Source: Bacteroidales bacterium UBA4363
Lineage (GTDB): Bacteria; Bacteroidota; Bacteroidia; Bacteroidales; Paludibacteraceae
Assembly: GCA_002393965.1 (NCBI GenBank)
Contig: DGSL01000016.1
Span: 1 to 18,042 of the forward strand
Direction of reading: 5' to 3'
Length of the DNA stretch: 18,042 nt
The position numbers were made by a program, and so were the translations under genes. The notes under the pieces were generated by a model. It was not told the DNA's origin. It ran no database searches and saw only the letters and a program-made list of their open reading frames with translations. Below, one piece after another: positions 1-7,895 of the stretch. Each line of letters opens with the position of its first letter. Within the stretch, counting starts at the first letter, position 1.

Positions 1-52
1 CAATAAGTCCGGAGCCTTCGCTTTTATATATTAGGGAAAGAACTATGCTATT

Positions 53-2248
53 TTAGTTTGCCATTTCTGATAGGAATTTAATTCGTACAAAACGAATTTC
101 TTCTTCCGTATATTCTTCTGGTCCTAACTCTTCCATGGCTGCTTCCAGATTAGGAGTTTCTGCTTCCTTAAAGTATTCATAGACTTCTTCTACTCTATCT
201 TCATCCATGATGTCATAGATAAAATAGTCTATGTTAATTTTGGTGCCAGAATCTACAATGGTTTCTAATTCATCCAATAGTTCCTCAATTTCCAGATCCT
301 GCTGTTCCGCAATTTCATCTAATGGAATTTTGCGGTCTATGGCCTGTATAATAGCGATTTTCTGTTTGGATTTGTTGGCTACAGAGCGTACACGTATATC
401 CTCAGGTCTGGTTATTTCATTCTCTTCAACATGACATTTGATCAGTTTTACAAATTCCTCGCCATATCGTTTGGCTTTTCCTGCCCCGACACCAGGAATG
501 TTTTGTAATTCATCTATAGTAATAGGATATGATGTAGCCATGGCTTCCAAAGAAGGATCTTGGAATATGACATACGGGGGAACCTTTAAATTCTTTGATA
601 ATTTGCGTCGCAAATCTTTCAGCATAGAGAACAATACCTCATCTGCAGCACCGCTTCCGCCTCCTTTTAGAGCAGTCGTTTCTTCGTCATCTTCTTCATT
701 GTCAAACTCAATGGATTTGGTAACCTTAAATGATTTCGGATTCTTTAGGTATTTCTTTCCTGCTTCTGTTATTTTCAGTAATCCATAATTTTCAATGTCT
801 TTCTCAATGAAACCAGCAATCATTGCTTGGTGGATGACTGTATCCAAATAACGGCTATCTTCATCAGGAAAAGTATTGAAAGCATCCAATTGGTCATGTT
901 CATGTGCCTTTATATCTTCATTGCTTTCTCCTTTTAGTATCTGGATGATATGTTCTGCTTTGAACTTTTCTTTAAGTGTGACTACTAACTCTAGAATGGT
1001 AGTGAGTTCTTCTTTTGCCTCCACCTGTTTTTTTGGATTTTTACAATTGTCGCAGTTTCCGCAGTTGTCTTCGTTATATTCTTCTCCGAAATAGTGTAGA
1101 AGGAATTTACGACGACATAGCGATGATTCTGCATAGGATGCTGTTTCAAATAACAATTGACGTCCGATTTCTTGCTCCGCAATTGGCTTCCCTTGCATGA
1201 ATTTCTCTAACTTCTGCAGATCTTTTTGAGAGTAAAAAGCAATACATACGCCTTCTCCTCCGTCTCGTCCTGCTCGGCCTGTCTCTTGGTAATAGCCCTC
1301 AAGCGATTTGGGTATGTCGTAGTGTATTACAAACCGTACATCAGGTTTGTCTATCCCCATTCCGAATGCAATGGTCGCAACGATGACCGACGCTTCTTCC
1401 ATTAGGAATTTATCTTGATTGGTAGAGCGTGTTGCGGAGTCCATTCCAGCATGATAAGGTAAGGCGGAAATACCATTAATATGTAATGTTTCCGCCAATT
1501 CTTCTACTTTGGAACGCGAAAGACAATAAATGATACCCGACTTCCCTTCGTTGGCCTTGATGAATTTGATGATGTCTTTATCAACGTCTTTCGTTTTGGG
1601 GCGGATTTCATAATATAGGTTCGGTCGGTTAAACGACGACTTGAAGATTTTTGCATTCGTCATCTCTAGGTTCTTGATGATATCATGCTGAACCTTCGGT
1701 GTGGCTGTAGCGGTTAAGGCTATGATGGGAGCCTGTCCGATTTCATTTATGTTGGTTCTGATGCGGCGGTATTCAGGTCTGAAGTCATGACCCCATTCTG
1801 ATATGCAATGGGCTTCATCGATGGCATAGAAAGAGATTTTGATGCTTTTCAGGAATAGAATATTCTCTTCTTTTGTCAACGACTCAGGCGCCACGTAGAG
1901 CAGTTTTGTTTTTCCGGAAATGACGTCTTCCTTCACAGATTCTATAGCTGATTTCGAAAGCGATGAATTGATAAAATGGGCTAAACCGTCTTTCTCGGAG
2001 AAACTGCGCATCGCATCTACTTGATTTTTCATCAAGGCAATCAAGGGGGAAACCACAATTGCTGTACCCTCCATCAAGAGAGAAGGCAATTGATAGCATA
2101 AAGATTTCCCTCCCCCCGTAGGCATTAAGACAAATGTATCATTCTGCGATAATACGTTCCGTATGATCGCTTCTTGATTCCCTTTGAAGGTGTCGAACCC
2201 AAAATATTTTTTCAAGGGTTTATGAAGGTCAATCTTTTTTTCTGGCAT
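53..2248 (-). CDS. recQ: ATP-dependent DNA helicase RecQ
   Basis: A 731-residue RecQ-family 3'-5' DNA helicase that unwinds forked and recombination intermediates in the cytoplasm. Seen in the protein: Walker A TGGGKS at residues 44-49, DEAH box at 144-147 followed by the RecQ aromatic-rich loop (SEWGHDFRPEYRR, 150-162), motif VI QETGRAGRDG at 321-330, and the zinc-binding cysteines 378, 396, 399 and 402. A winged-helix RQC region (about 415-505) and an HRDC domain (about 535-605, with helix-hairpin-helix-like IPGVGAGKAKRYG) follow. The last 120 residues form an acidic helical extension resembling the HTH domain at the end of some Bacteroidota RecQ proteins. Full length; ATG start. In this phylum recQ commonly follows clpX; here a decayed acyltransferase remnant separates them, and recQ has its own promoter-like element. 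The coding sequence is visibly more AT-rich than genes at the right end. Confidence 0.97.
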   Translation of the reverse strand: MPEKKIDLHKPLKKYFGFDTFKGNQEAIIRNVLSQNDTFVLMPTGGGKSLCYQLPSLLMEGTAIVVSPLIALMKNQVDAMRSFSEKDGLAHFINSSLSKSAIESVKEDVISGKTKLLYVAPESLTKEENILFLKSIKISFYAIDEAHCISEWGHDFRPEYRRIRTNINEIGQAPIIALTATATPKVQHDIIKNLEMTNAKIFKSSFNRPNLYYEIRPKTKDVDKDIIKFIKANEGKSGIIYCLSRSKVEELAETLHINGISALPYHAGMDSATRSTNQDKFLMEEASVIVATIAFGMGIDKPDVRFVIHYDIPKSLEGYYQETGRAGRDGGEGVCIAFYSQKDLQKLEKFMQGKPIAEQEIGRQLLFETASYAESSLCRRKFLLHYFGEEYNEDNCGNCDNCKNPKKQVEAKEELTTILELVVTLKEKFKAEHIIQILKGESNEDIKAHEHDQLDAFNTFPDEDSRYLDTVIHQAMIAGFIEKDIENYGLLKITEAGKKYLKNPKSFKVTKSIEFDNEEDDEETTALKGGGSGAADEVLFSMLKDLRRKLSKNLKVPPYVIFQDPSLEAMATSYPITIDELQNIPGVGAGKAKRYGEEFVKLIKCHVEENEITRPEDIRVRSVANKSKQKIAIIQAIDRKIPLDEIAEQQDLEIEELLDELETIVDSGTKINIDYFIYDIMDEDRVEEVYEYFKEAETPNLEAAMEELGPEEYTEEEIRFVRIKFLSEMAN

Positions 2249-2277
2249 AGAGTTTTGGCTTGACGTTCTCTTTAAAA

Positions 2278-2285
2278 CAAATTTA
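2278..2285 (-). promoter_or_regulatory. Putative recQ promoter -7 element
   Basis: On the minus strand this reads TAAATTTG, a full match to the Bacteroidota sigma -7 consensus TAnnTTTG, 29 bases before the recQ ATG. No TTG is seen at the expected -33 spacing, so the call rests on one element in AT-rich DNA. It would let recQ be transcribed independently of clpX. Confidence 0.45.
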
Positions 2286-2413
2286 TAAAGCTTTTTTGTA
2301 TTGTCATTCTTTTTATGGAAAATATTTACTCAAAACTTTTCTTATGCCTTGATCATCCTTTGAATCACATTTCTTTTTTGACTGAAACGACTCACGGGAC
2401 TGAAAGCGATTTC

Positions 2414-3033
2414 CTACATTCTCTCCCCCCCCGGTTTCTTCCCTACTAAAAAAACTTTATATAATCTTGCCAGCAAAGTTTCGCTGTGCTTTTTCTTATA
2501 TTGGGTCATCAACGTTCCGGAAATGAGGGTCGGTGCCACTGTTATCGAAATCAGTATATGTGAATTGGAAGATCGCAGTGCCAGGTGGAATTTATCCAAT
2601 ACGATTTCGTTTCCGGTAACCTTCAATACCCCAAACGAAAAGATTGTTGGCAGAATCATATTCCACAAATAGATAGTCAAGGTGTTGCGTCCAAAGAATT
2701 GAAGCGTTGTGTTTGACCAATAGTGCTCCAAAATCTGCATCAGGTACAGAATCAATATCGATCACTTCCGCCTCTCAGAAAGACCATCAGTACGTTCACA
2801 AAGTTGTCTTTGCATAGAAACTGACGATAAATGAGCAATCAGATGTACCTTTAATCTTGGGAATAATGAAAATGCCAATGGCTATAAGACCATATATCGT
2901 CTTCAGGCGGATTGTATTTTTCTGTGTATGAGAATGGCACTCAGCCTGCGAACATCGTCACCAAGAACCACAGATGACTATTCAGCGGTGTGATTACAGA
3001 GTATGCCAATGGCAGGTTGGATTCGTCCAAACT
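2414..3033 (-). pseudogene. Decayed membrane acyltransferase (Acyltransferase_3-like) remnant
   Basis: Between clpX and recQ, fragments of one membrane protein can be read in shifting minus-strand frames. Right after the clpX stop, and in the same frame, comes SLDESNLPLAYSVITPLN and then SHLWFLVTMFAG, ending at a TGA at 2941-2943. Another frame gives the hydrophobic YGLIAIGIFIIPKIKG and stops at 2796-2798. A third short piece reads DNFVNVLMVFLRGG. The last and longest piece (2755-2414, 113 codons from a TTG) contains LQFFGRNTLTIYLWNMILP. The HLWFL and GRNTLTIYLW signatures are typical of the multi-pass Acyltransferase_3 family, which acylates surface sugars. The N-terminal catalytic half is missing. 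I infer a dead gene with at least two frameshifts or stops; the family call is from motif recognition, not a search. Confidence 0.7.
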
Positions 3034-4278
3034 TTAGTTATTGGCAAAACGGGCTGGATTTGCCCGAAGAATCATCTTTTCCGCCTTTTCTTTCGTGATG
3101 TTGATGGTTGTGGGCTTGGTGGACGGACTGTTGAACATGTCATCCATGACGATTGTCTCAACTATCGAACGTAATCCACGGGCTCCTAACTTGAACTCGA
3201 TAGCTTTGTCAACGATATAATCCAAGACAGAATCTTCGAAGGTCAGTTTTATTCCATCCATCTTGAACAATTTGATGTATTGATTGATAATGGAATTTTT
3301 GGGTTCTGTCAGGATACGCCGCAGGGCATCTCGGTCCAGTGGATTTAGATACGTAATGATAGGGAGTCGTCCAATGATTTCTGGTATCAGTCCAAACGAA
3401 CGTAAATCCTGTGGCGTGATGTATTGCAGCAGATGGTTCATGTCAATGCCACCTTTTGACTCATATGTGCCGTATCCCACCACATGGGTATTCAGTCTGG
3501 AGGCGATTCTTCGTTCAATTCCATCAAAGGCTCCGCCACAGATGAATAGGATATTTTGTGTGTTAACAGCGATCATTCGTTGTTCGGGATGTTTTCTGCC
3601 GCCTTGTGGTGGGACATTTATAATCGATCCCTCAAGCAGTTTTAGCAATCCTTGTTGCACTCCTTCTCCTGATACATCACGTGTAATGGATGGATTGTCT
3701 CCTTTGCGCGCAATTTTGTCTATTTCGTCTATGAATACGATGCCGCGTTCCGCCGCTTCTACGTCATAGTCTGCTACTTGCAGCAGGCGGGTGAGGATGC
3801 TTTCTATGTCCTCTCCGACATATCCGGCCTCTGTCAGTACCGTTGCATCCACAATGGTGAATGGGACGTTCAGTTTGCGCGCAATCGTACGGGCAAGGAG
3901 TGTCTTTCCCGTTCCGGTCGAACCGACTAATAGAATGTTCGATTTCTCAATCTCAACGTCGTCCTTCTCTTGCAGAAGTCGTTTGTAGTGATTGTATACG
4001 GCAACCGAAAGGTATTTCTTCGCCTCGTCCTGACCGATGACATAGTCATCGAGAAAGGTCTTCAATTCTTTCGGTGTGGGTAGCGTGTTCTTCGATAATC
4101 CGAACTCTTCTTTCTGCGAGGTCGGGGCATTGTTCTCGTCAACGATTTTTTTTGCTGCGTTGACGCAGTCACTGCAGATGGAGACACCCAGACCAGTAAG
4201 TAACAAAGGAACTTCAGAACGGGAGCGTCCGCAGAAGGCACAGCGGTCTGTGGTTTCGCCTTGTGATTTTTTAGACAT
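3034..4278 (-). CDS. clpX: ClpX, ATPase/unfoldase subunit of ClpXP protease
   Basis: A 414-residue AAA+ unfoldase that recognises tagged or unfolded proteins and threads them into ClpP. Seen: N-terminal zinc-binding domain with cysteines 13, 16, 35 and 38; Walker A GSTGTGKT at 119-126; pore loop GYVGED at 152-157; Walker B VFIDEID at 181-187; the RKH pore residues at 228-230; sensor-2 GARGLR at 365-370. The loop that docks on ClpP (IGF in Escherichia coli) reads VGY at 267-269. Length is normal for the family. The ATG overlaps the end of clpP by 8 bases, implying translational coupling and a fixed ClpX:ClpP supply. The stop codon is followed at once by the acyltransferase remnant. Confidence 0.98.
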   Translation of the reverse strand: MSKKSQGETTDRCAFCGRSRSEVPLLLTGLGVSICSDCVNAAKKIVDENNAPTSQKEEFGLSKNTLPTPKELKTFLDDYVIGQDEAKKYLSVAVYNHYKRLLQEKDDVEIEKSNILLVGSTGTGKTLLARTIARKLNVPFTIVDATVLTEAGYVGEDIESILTRLLQVADYDVEAAERGIVFIDEIDKIARKGDNPSITRDVSGEGVQQGLLKLLEGSIINVPPQGGRKHPEQRMIAVNTQNILFICGGAFDGIERRIASRLNTHVVGYGTYESKGGIDMNHLLQYITPQDLRSFGLIPEIIGRLPIITYLNPLDRDALRRILTEPKNSIINQYIKLFKMDGIKLTFEDSVLDYIVDKAIEFKLGARGLRSIVETIVMDDMFNSPSTKPTTINITKEKAEKMILRANPARFANN

Positions 4279-4969
4279 CCTTCTTGCTTGTGTTTTTTTT
4301 CTTTTCGCGAATCAGCACTTGGTCTATCATGCCGTATTTTTTTGCTTCTTCTGCTGTCATCCAGTAGTCTCGGTCGGAATCCTTCTCAATTTGACTCAAT
4401 CGTTGTCCGGAATGATTGGATATGATTGTGTAGAGTTCGTTCTTCAATTTCAGAATCTCGCGTGCTGTGATTTCAATGTCCGAAGCTTGTCCCCTGGCAC
4501 CTCCCATTGGTTGGTGTATCATGATGCGGGAATGTTGCAATGCCGAGCGCTTTCCTTTCTCCCCAGCTACTAGCAATACGGCTGCCATTGATGCCGCCAT
4601 GCCAGTGCAGATGGTGGAAACATCGGAGGAGATGTATTGCATGGTGTCGTAGATTCCCAGACCTGCATAGACGCTTCCTCCTGGAGAGTTGATGTAGATG
4701 GAGATGTCTTTTCCAGGGTCGGATGAGTCCAGATAGAGCAACTGAGCTTGGATGACATTGGCACTGTAGTCATCGACCTCGGTTCCGAGAAAGATGATTC
4801 GGTCCATCATAAGGCGGGAAAAAACGTCCATTTGCGTGACATTCAGCTGACGTTCTTCCAGAATAGAGGGTGAGATATAGGAAGCATTGATTTGGGATGT
4901 GTACTCATCATATGCGATGCTGTTCAATCCTCTGTGCCTGATGGCGAAATCGCGGAAATCATCTTTCAT
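4271..4969 (-). CDS. clpP: ClpP, proteolytic subunit of ClpXP protease
   Basis: A serine peptidase that forms the barrel-shaped degradation chamber paired with ClpX. From the chosen start the protein has 232 residues. Seen: substrate-binding strand [18 protein letters not shown] (94-111), catalytic Ser127 in GMAASMAA, His152 in HQPMGG, and Asp201 in SDRDYWM, a complete triad. The start is set at the ATG giving MKDDFRDF, because the longer reading frame would translate through the tig-clpP intergenic hairpin and adds residues unlike ClpP. The C-terminal tail is lysine-rich ([10 protein letters not shown]). It lies 86 bases downstream of tig and overlaps clpX by 8 bases, so tig-clpP-clpX looks like one transcript. 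Confidence 0.97.
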   Translation of the reverse strand: MKDDFRDFAIRHRGLNSIAYDEYTSQINASYISPSILEERQLNVTQMDVFSRLMMDRIIFLGTEVDDYSANVIQAQLLYLDSSDPGKDISIYINSPGGSVYAGLGIYDTMQYISSDVSTICTGMAASMAAVLLVAGEKGKRSALQHSRIMIHQPMGGARGQASDIEITAREILKLKNELYTIISNHSGQRLSQIEKDSDRDYWMTAEEAKKYGMIDQVLIREKKKNTSKKDV

Positions 4970-4996
4970 GGTATGTCTGTTTTTCTTATTTAGAGA

Positions 4997-5029
4997 ATAA
5001 AGGTTTTTGGGTAAACCAAAAACCTTTAT
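4997..5029 (-). promoter_or_regulatory. Perfect 14-bp hairpin between tig and clpP
   Basis: An exact inverted repeat, arms 4997-5010 and 5016-5029, with a 5-base loop. It sits 26 bases after the tig stop codon and 27 bases before the clpP ATG. In the transcript the tail after the stem is UCUCUAAAUAAG rather than a run of U, so it is not a convincing terminator for clpP. A processing site, 3' stabiliser for tig mRNA, or partial attenuator that sets the tig:clpP ratio are the likely roles (inference). Confidence 0.6.
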
Positions 5030-5055
5030 CAATTCTTTATGTCTCGTTCGGGAAC

Positions 5056-6399
5056 TTATTTCTTCGTTTCAAGGAGTTTGTTGAAGTCCTCAAGAGAAAT
5101 CTTCTTTTCTTCCAATTTTGCTGTCGATTTGATGATGGCATTGATCTTCTCGTTCATCACGCCGTTCAGCATGTTGTTGATAGCCTTCTGATCCTTTTTC
5201 ATATCGGCAACGTAACCGTTTAGGACATCGTCAGGAACATTCGACATTCCGTATTGGGCAAACTGTGCCAAAGCCACTTTCTTTGCAAATTCATCTACGT
5301 CTTGGTCTTCGATTTTGACATTGTTGCTCTTCGCCATCTTTTCCTGGATGAGATGCCATTTCAGGTCGTTGATCATATCGGCATATTGCTCTTCCAGCTT
5401 CTCGTCGGTCAGTTCCTTGTTCGTGGTTTTTGCCCAACGTTTTAGGAAGGCATCTGGGAATTGGATTTCTCCGGCTTTTTTGATCAAGGTCTCTCGGGCA
5501 TCCAGACTGAATTTATAGTCCGAGTCAGCATCCAGGTTCTTCTGGATCTGCTCCTTGATTTTCTCGCGGAACGATTTTTCATCTTTCACTGTATCTTTTC
5601 CGAATACTTTGTCAAAAAGGTCTTGATTGATTTCGGCCTCTGTATAACGGGTGATCTCTTTTATGGTGAAGTTGAAGTCTCCGTTGTGATCGCCGATTTC
5701 CTCCTTCTTGATTTTCAACAGTGCTGCCACTTCACTCTCGTTGTCATATGCCTTGGATGGGTTCATCGTTACGATGTCACCTACGGCTTTTCCGACAAAT
5801 GATTTCTTGATTTTGGCGTCTGCAATGTATTGTGCAGAGAAGATGGCATCGGTCAGTTTAATCCCGTTTTCCTTGCCGACTTCTTCCGCATCCACTTTCA
5901 GAATATCCTTTTCTTCCGATTTCTCGGCTTTGCTGTAGCTTCCGAAACGCGATGCATAGGTCTTGACTTGGTCGTCAATCATCGTGTCGGTCAATTCAAT
6001 CTGGTAGTATGGAATCTTCGTCTTTCCGTCAATCGTTGCGTCAATTTCAGGGGCAATGCCCAGATCGAACGCAAATTCAAAGGACTCGTCGGTTTCGAAG
6101 TTGACGTCCTTCTGGTTCTCGCTTGGGAGCGGATCTCCCAGGATACTCAGGTTGTTGTCTTTGATGTATTTGTAGAGTTCTTCACTGACGAGTTTGTTAA
6201 TGTTGTCAACGAGGATTTGCGTTCCGTACATCTTCTTCACCATGGAGGCAGGTACATGACCAGGACGGAATCCAGGCATGTTGACTTTCTTGCGGGTGGT
6301 GTTGATATCTTTGTTCACCTTCTCCTCATAATCTGCTTTGACAACAGAGATGACCAATTGTACGTTTACGGCGTCAAGGTCTTTTCTTTCGACATTCAT
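5056..6399 (-). CDS. tig: Trigger factor, ribosome-associated chaperone
   Basis: A 447-residue cytosolic chaperone that binds at the ribosome exit tunnel and shields nascent chains. Seen: N-terminal ribosome-binding domain (about 1-145) with the signature loop [10 protein letters not shown] at 41-50, corresponding to the GFRxGxxP motif; a divergent FKBP-like PPIase region (about 155-250); and a long helical C-terminal domain rich in Lys, Glu and Asp. Length is normal for Bacteroidota. The start [11 protein letters not shown] is chosen because it matches the family N-terminus and follows an A-rich AGAAAAAG ribosome-binding stretch; the open frame upstream runs through the tig promoter and into aroA and is not coding. 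First gene of the tig-clpP-clpX unit. Confidence 0.97.
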   Translation of the reverse strand: MNVERKDLDAVNVQLVISVVKADYEEKVNKDINTTRKKVNMPGFRPGHVPASMVKKMYGTQILVDNINKLVSEELYKYIKDNNLSILGDPLPSENQKDVNFETDESFEFAFDLGIAPEIDATIDGKTKIPYYQIELTDTMIDDQVKTYASRFGSYSKAEKSEEKDILKVDAEEVGKENGIKLTDAIFSAQYIADAKIKKSFVGKAVGDIVTMNPSKAYDNESEVAALLKIKKEEIGDHNGDFNFTIKEITRYTEAEINQDLFDKVFGKDTVKDEKSFREKIKEQIQKNLDADSDYKFSLDARETLIKKAGEIQFPDAFLKRWAKTTNKELTDEKLEEQYADMINDLKWHLIQEKMAKSNNVKIEDQDVDEFAKKVALAQFAQYGMSNVPDDVLNGYVADMKKDQKAINNMLNGVMNEKINAIIKSTAKLEEKKISLEDFNKLLETKK

Positions 6400-6442
6400 C
6401 TTTTTCTGAAATGTTATGATTTGTATCTTTTCTAATGAGTTG

Positions 6443-6472
6443 CAAAGGTAGTGCTTTTTTGAAAAAAGGCAA
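6443..6472 (-). promoter_or_regulatory. Promoter of the tig-clpP-clpX operon
   Basis: On the minus strand: TTG (6472-6470), 19-base spacer, then TACCTTTG (6450-6443), a complete match to the Bacteroidota TTG/TAnnTTTG promoter. The spacer contains TTTTTTCAAAAAA, an AT-rich symmetrical stretch. Expected transcription start is near 6436, giving a leader of about 37 bases before the tig ATG. Confidence 0.75.
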
Positions 6473-6491
6473 GTATGCTGAGGTGCATTAT

Positions 6492-7778
6492 TTATGCCCT
6501 CTCGCTTTCTCTTTTTTCGATTCGGAACCCTGTGGATTTTAGGTCTTCCCAATAGTGAGGATAGGATTTGCTGACGACCTCCGGGTTCCGTATCTGAAGG
6601 GGCATCAGGATGCTTGCAGGAGCAAACGAGAGAGCCATTCTGTGATCGTCGTAGGTGTCTATGATGGGAGTCTCCGCCTTCTCTTTCGTCTGACCGGTCC
6701 ACGCCAATTGACCTTCCGATGGTTCATACAGGACATATCCGAGTTTTCCGAGTTCCTGAATCAGGGCTGCAATGCGGTCCGTCTCCTTGATCTTTAAGGT
6801 TTGTAGTCCTGAGAATACGAACGGACGGTTCTGTAGGCACGCTGTCACGGCAAAAGTTTGCGCCATGTCCGGCTCGTTTAGGAAGTTCAGTTCTGTTTTC
6901 CCGGTTGCTTTTTGCGTGAGGTTACACTCAATGAGGACACCTTCTTCTTCGAAGGTGGTCTTGACTCCAAAGTGTGCGAAGTAATGCGCAATACGGGCAT
7001 CTCCCTGTGGGGAGTTCTTTCGCAGGCCTTTCAGCAGGAAACTTCCTGTTCCCTTCAGGGCCAGCAGCTCGTACCAGTAGGAGGCGGCTGACCAGTCTGA
7101 CTCTATTTCATAGGGGGTGATCTGGTAATCCTGAGGATGTATCTCTATCGTGTGCCCGTCTTCCGACCACGTCGCTCGTATTCCGAAGTCTTCCATTAGT
7201 CGGGTTGTCAGTTGGATGTAAGGCAGGGAGATAAGGTCGCCTTGTAGCTGAAGTTTTAGTCCGTTTTCAAAGTTTGGGGCCGTCATCAGAAGGGCGGAGA
7301 TGTACTGCGACGATACGTTGGCTTTCAGACGGATAGTGCCGCCTTTCAGGGTTCTTCCGTGAATGCGGAGCGGAGGGTATCCTTCTTCCTTTGCGTAGTC
7401 TATGGATGCCCCGACGCTGCGCAGGGCTTCTACGAGCAGGTGGATGGGACGGTGCTGCATCCGTTCGCTTCCTGTCAGTTCCCATTCTCCTTCCCGACTG
7501 GACAGAAAGGCGGTCAGGAAACGCATCGAGGTTCCGGCGGCACCGATGTCAATGGTCCTGGTAGCGCTTCTGTCTGAATGCTCGTAATAGGTCTCGAGTG
7601 CTTTTATCATCACGGCGGTGTCATCACAGTCAGCCAGATTCCGCAGATACGAGATGCCTTCTCTCCCTGTAGCGAGGCTGCTGAGTATAAGGGCGCGGTT
7701 CGAGATGCTTTTCGATGCAGGTAGCTGAATCTGACCCTTCAGTTCTTTGGGAGGGTGTATTTTATATAGGATCGACAT
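6492..7778 (-). CDS. aroA: 3-phosphoshikimate 1-carboxyvinyltransferase (EPSP synthase)
   Basis: A 428-residue enzyme joining shikimate-3-phosphate and phosphoenolpyruvate to give EPSP, the sixth step of the shikimate pathway to aromatic amino acids. Seen: N-terminal LPASKSISNRAL (19-30) with the conserved Lys23; GAAGTSMRFLTA (79-90), equivalent to the NAGTAMR loop; SERMQHRPI (104-112); SSQYISALLM (156-165); the catalytic-region EPDMAQTFAVTA (302-313); KETDRIAAL (331-339); and DTYDDHRMALSFA (374-386). All expected active-site blocks are present. The start MSILYKIHPPKEL is set by the family N-terminus; the same frame stays open far upstream across murF on the other strand, which is a shadow. 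It is divergent from murF and separated from tig by 92 bases containing the tig promoter, so it is probably its own transcript. Confidence 0.97.
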   Translation of the reverse strand: MSILYKIHPPKELKGQIQLPASKSISNRALILSSLATGREGISYLRNLADCDDTAVMIKALETYYEHSDRSATRTIDIGAAGTSMRFLTAFLSSREGEWELTGSERMQHRPIHLLVEALRSVGASIDYAKEEGYPPLRIHGRTLKGGTIRLKANVSSQYISALLMTAPNFENGLKLQLQGDLISLPYIQLTTRLMEDFGIRATWSEDGHTIEIHPQDYQITPYEIESDWSAASYWYELLALKGTGSFLLKGLRKNSPQGDARIAHYFAHFGVKTTFEEEGVLIECNLTQKATGKTELNFLNEPDMAQTFAVTACLQNRPFVFSGLQTLKIKETDRIAALIQELGKLGYVLYEPSEGQLAWTGQTKEKAETPIIDTYDDHRMALSFAPASILMPLQIRNPEVVSKSYPHYWEDLKSTGFRIEKRESERA

Positions 7779-7781
7779 CGC

Positions 7782-7809
7782 TTGGGGACGCTTTTTCTTT
7801 GTACCTTTG
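7782..7809 (+). promoter_or_regulatory. Promoter of murF
   Basis: TTG (7782-7784), 17-base spacer, TACCTTTG (7802-7809): a good Bacteroidota-type promoter. The expected start near 7816 gives a leader of about 80 bases. The -33 element lies only 3 bases upstream of the aroA start codon on the other strand, inside the aroA leader. Confidence 0.65.
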
Positions 7810-7873
7810 TGTTTCGGAAGACGGGACCCTTGCGGGCGGACTGTTCTTTCCGTAGTTGATTTCTGAATTTGCA

Positions 7874-7881
7874 CAAAGTTA
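7874..7881 (-). promoter_or_regulatory. Putative aroA promoter -7 element
   Basis: Minus strand reads TAACTTTG, a full TAnnTTTG match about 95 bases before the aroA ATG. No TTG is seen at -33, so support is partial. It falls within the predicted murF leader, 14 bases before the murF ATG. Confidence 0.5.
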
Positions 7882-7895
7882 ATCTTTTTTCTCTC

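Noticed and set aside
4997..5029. Intrinsic terminator after tig
   Set aside because: The stem is perfect but AU-rich and is not followed by a U-run on the minus strand, so termination is not supported; kept as a regulatory hairpin.
4970..5032. A 21-residue N-terminal extension of ClpP
   Set aside because: It would be translated through the intergenic hairpin and does not resemble ClpP N-termini; the ATG at 4969 fits the family.
6453..6468. CTTTTTT/AAAAAAG symmetry downstream of aroA as a terminator
   Set aside because: The centre leaves no room for a loop and there is no GC stem; it is better explained as the spacer of the tig promoter.
6400..6702. A long N-terminal extension of trigger factor in the same frame
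   Set aside because: It runs through the tig promoter and the antisense-frame of aroA, and the added residues do not resemble trigger factor; the family N-terminus begins at 6399.
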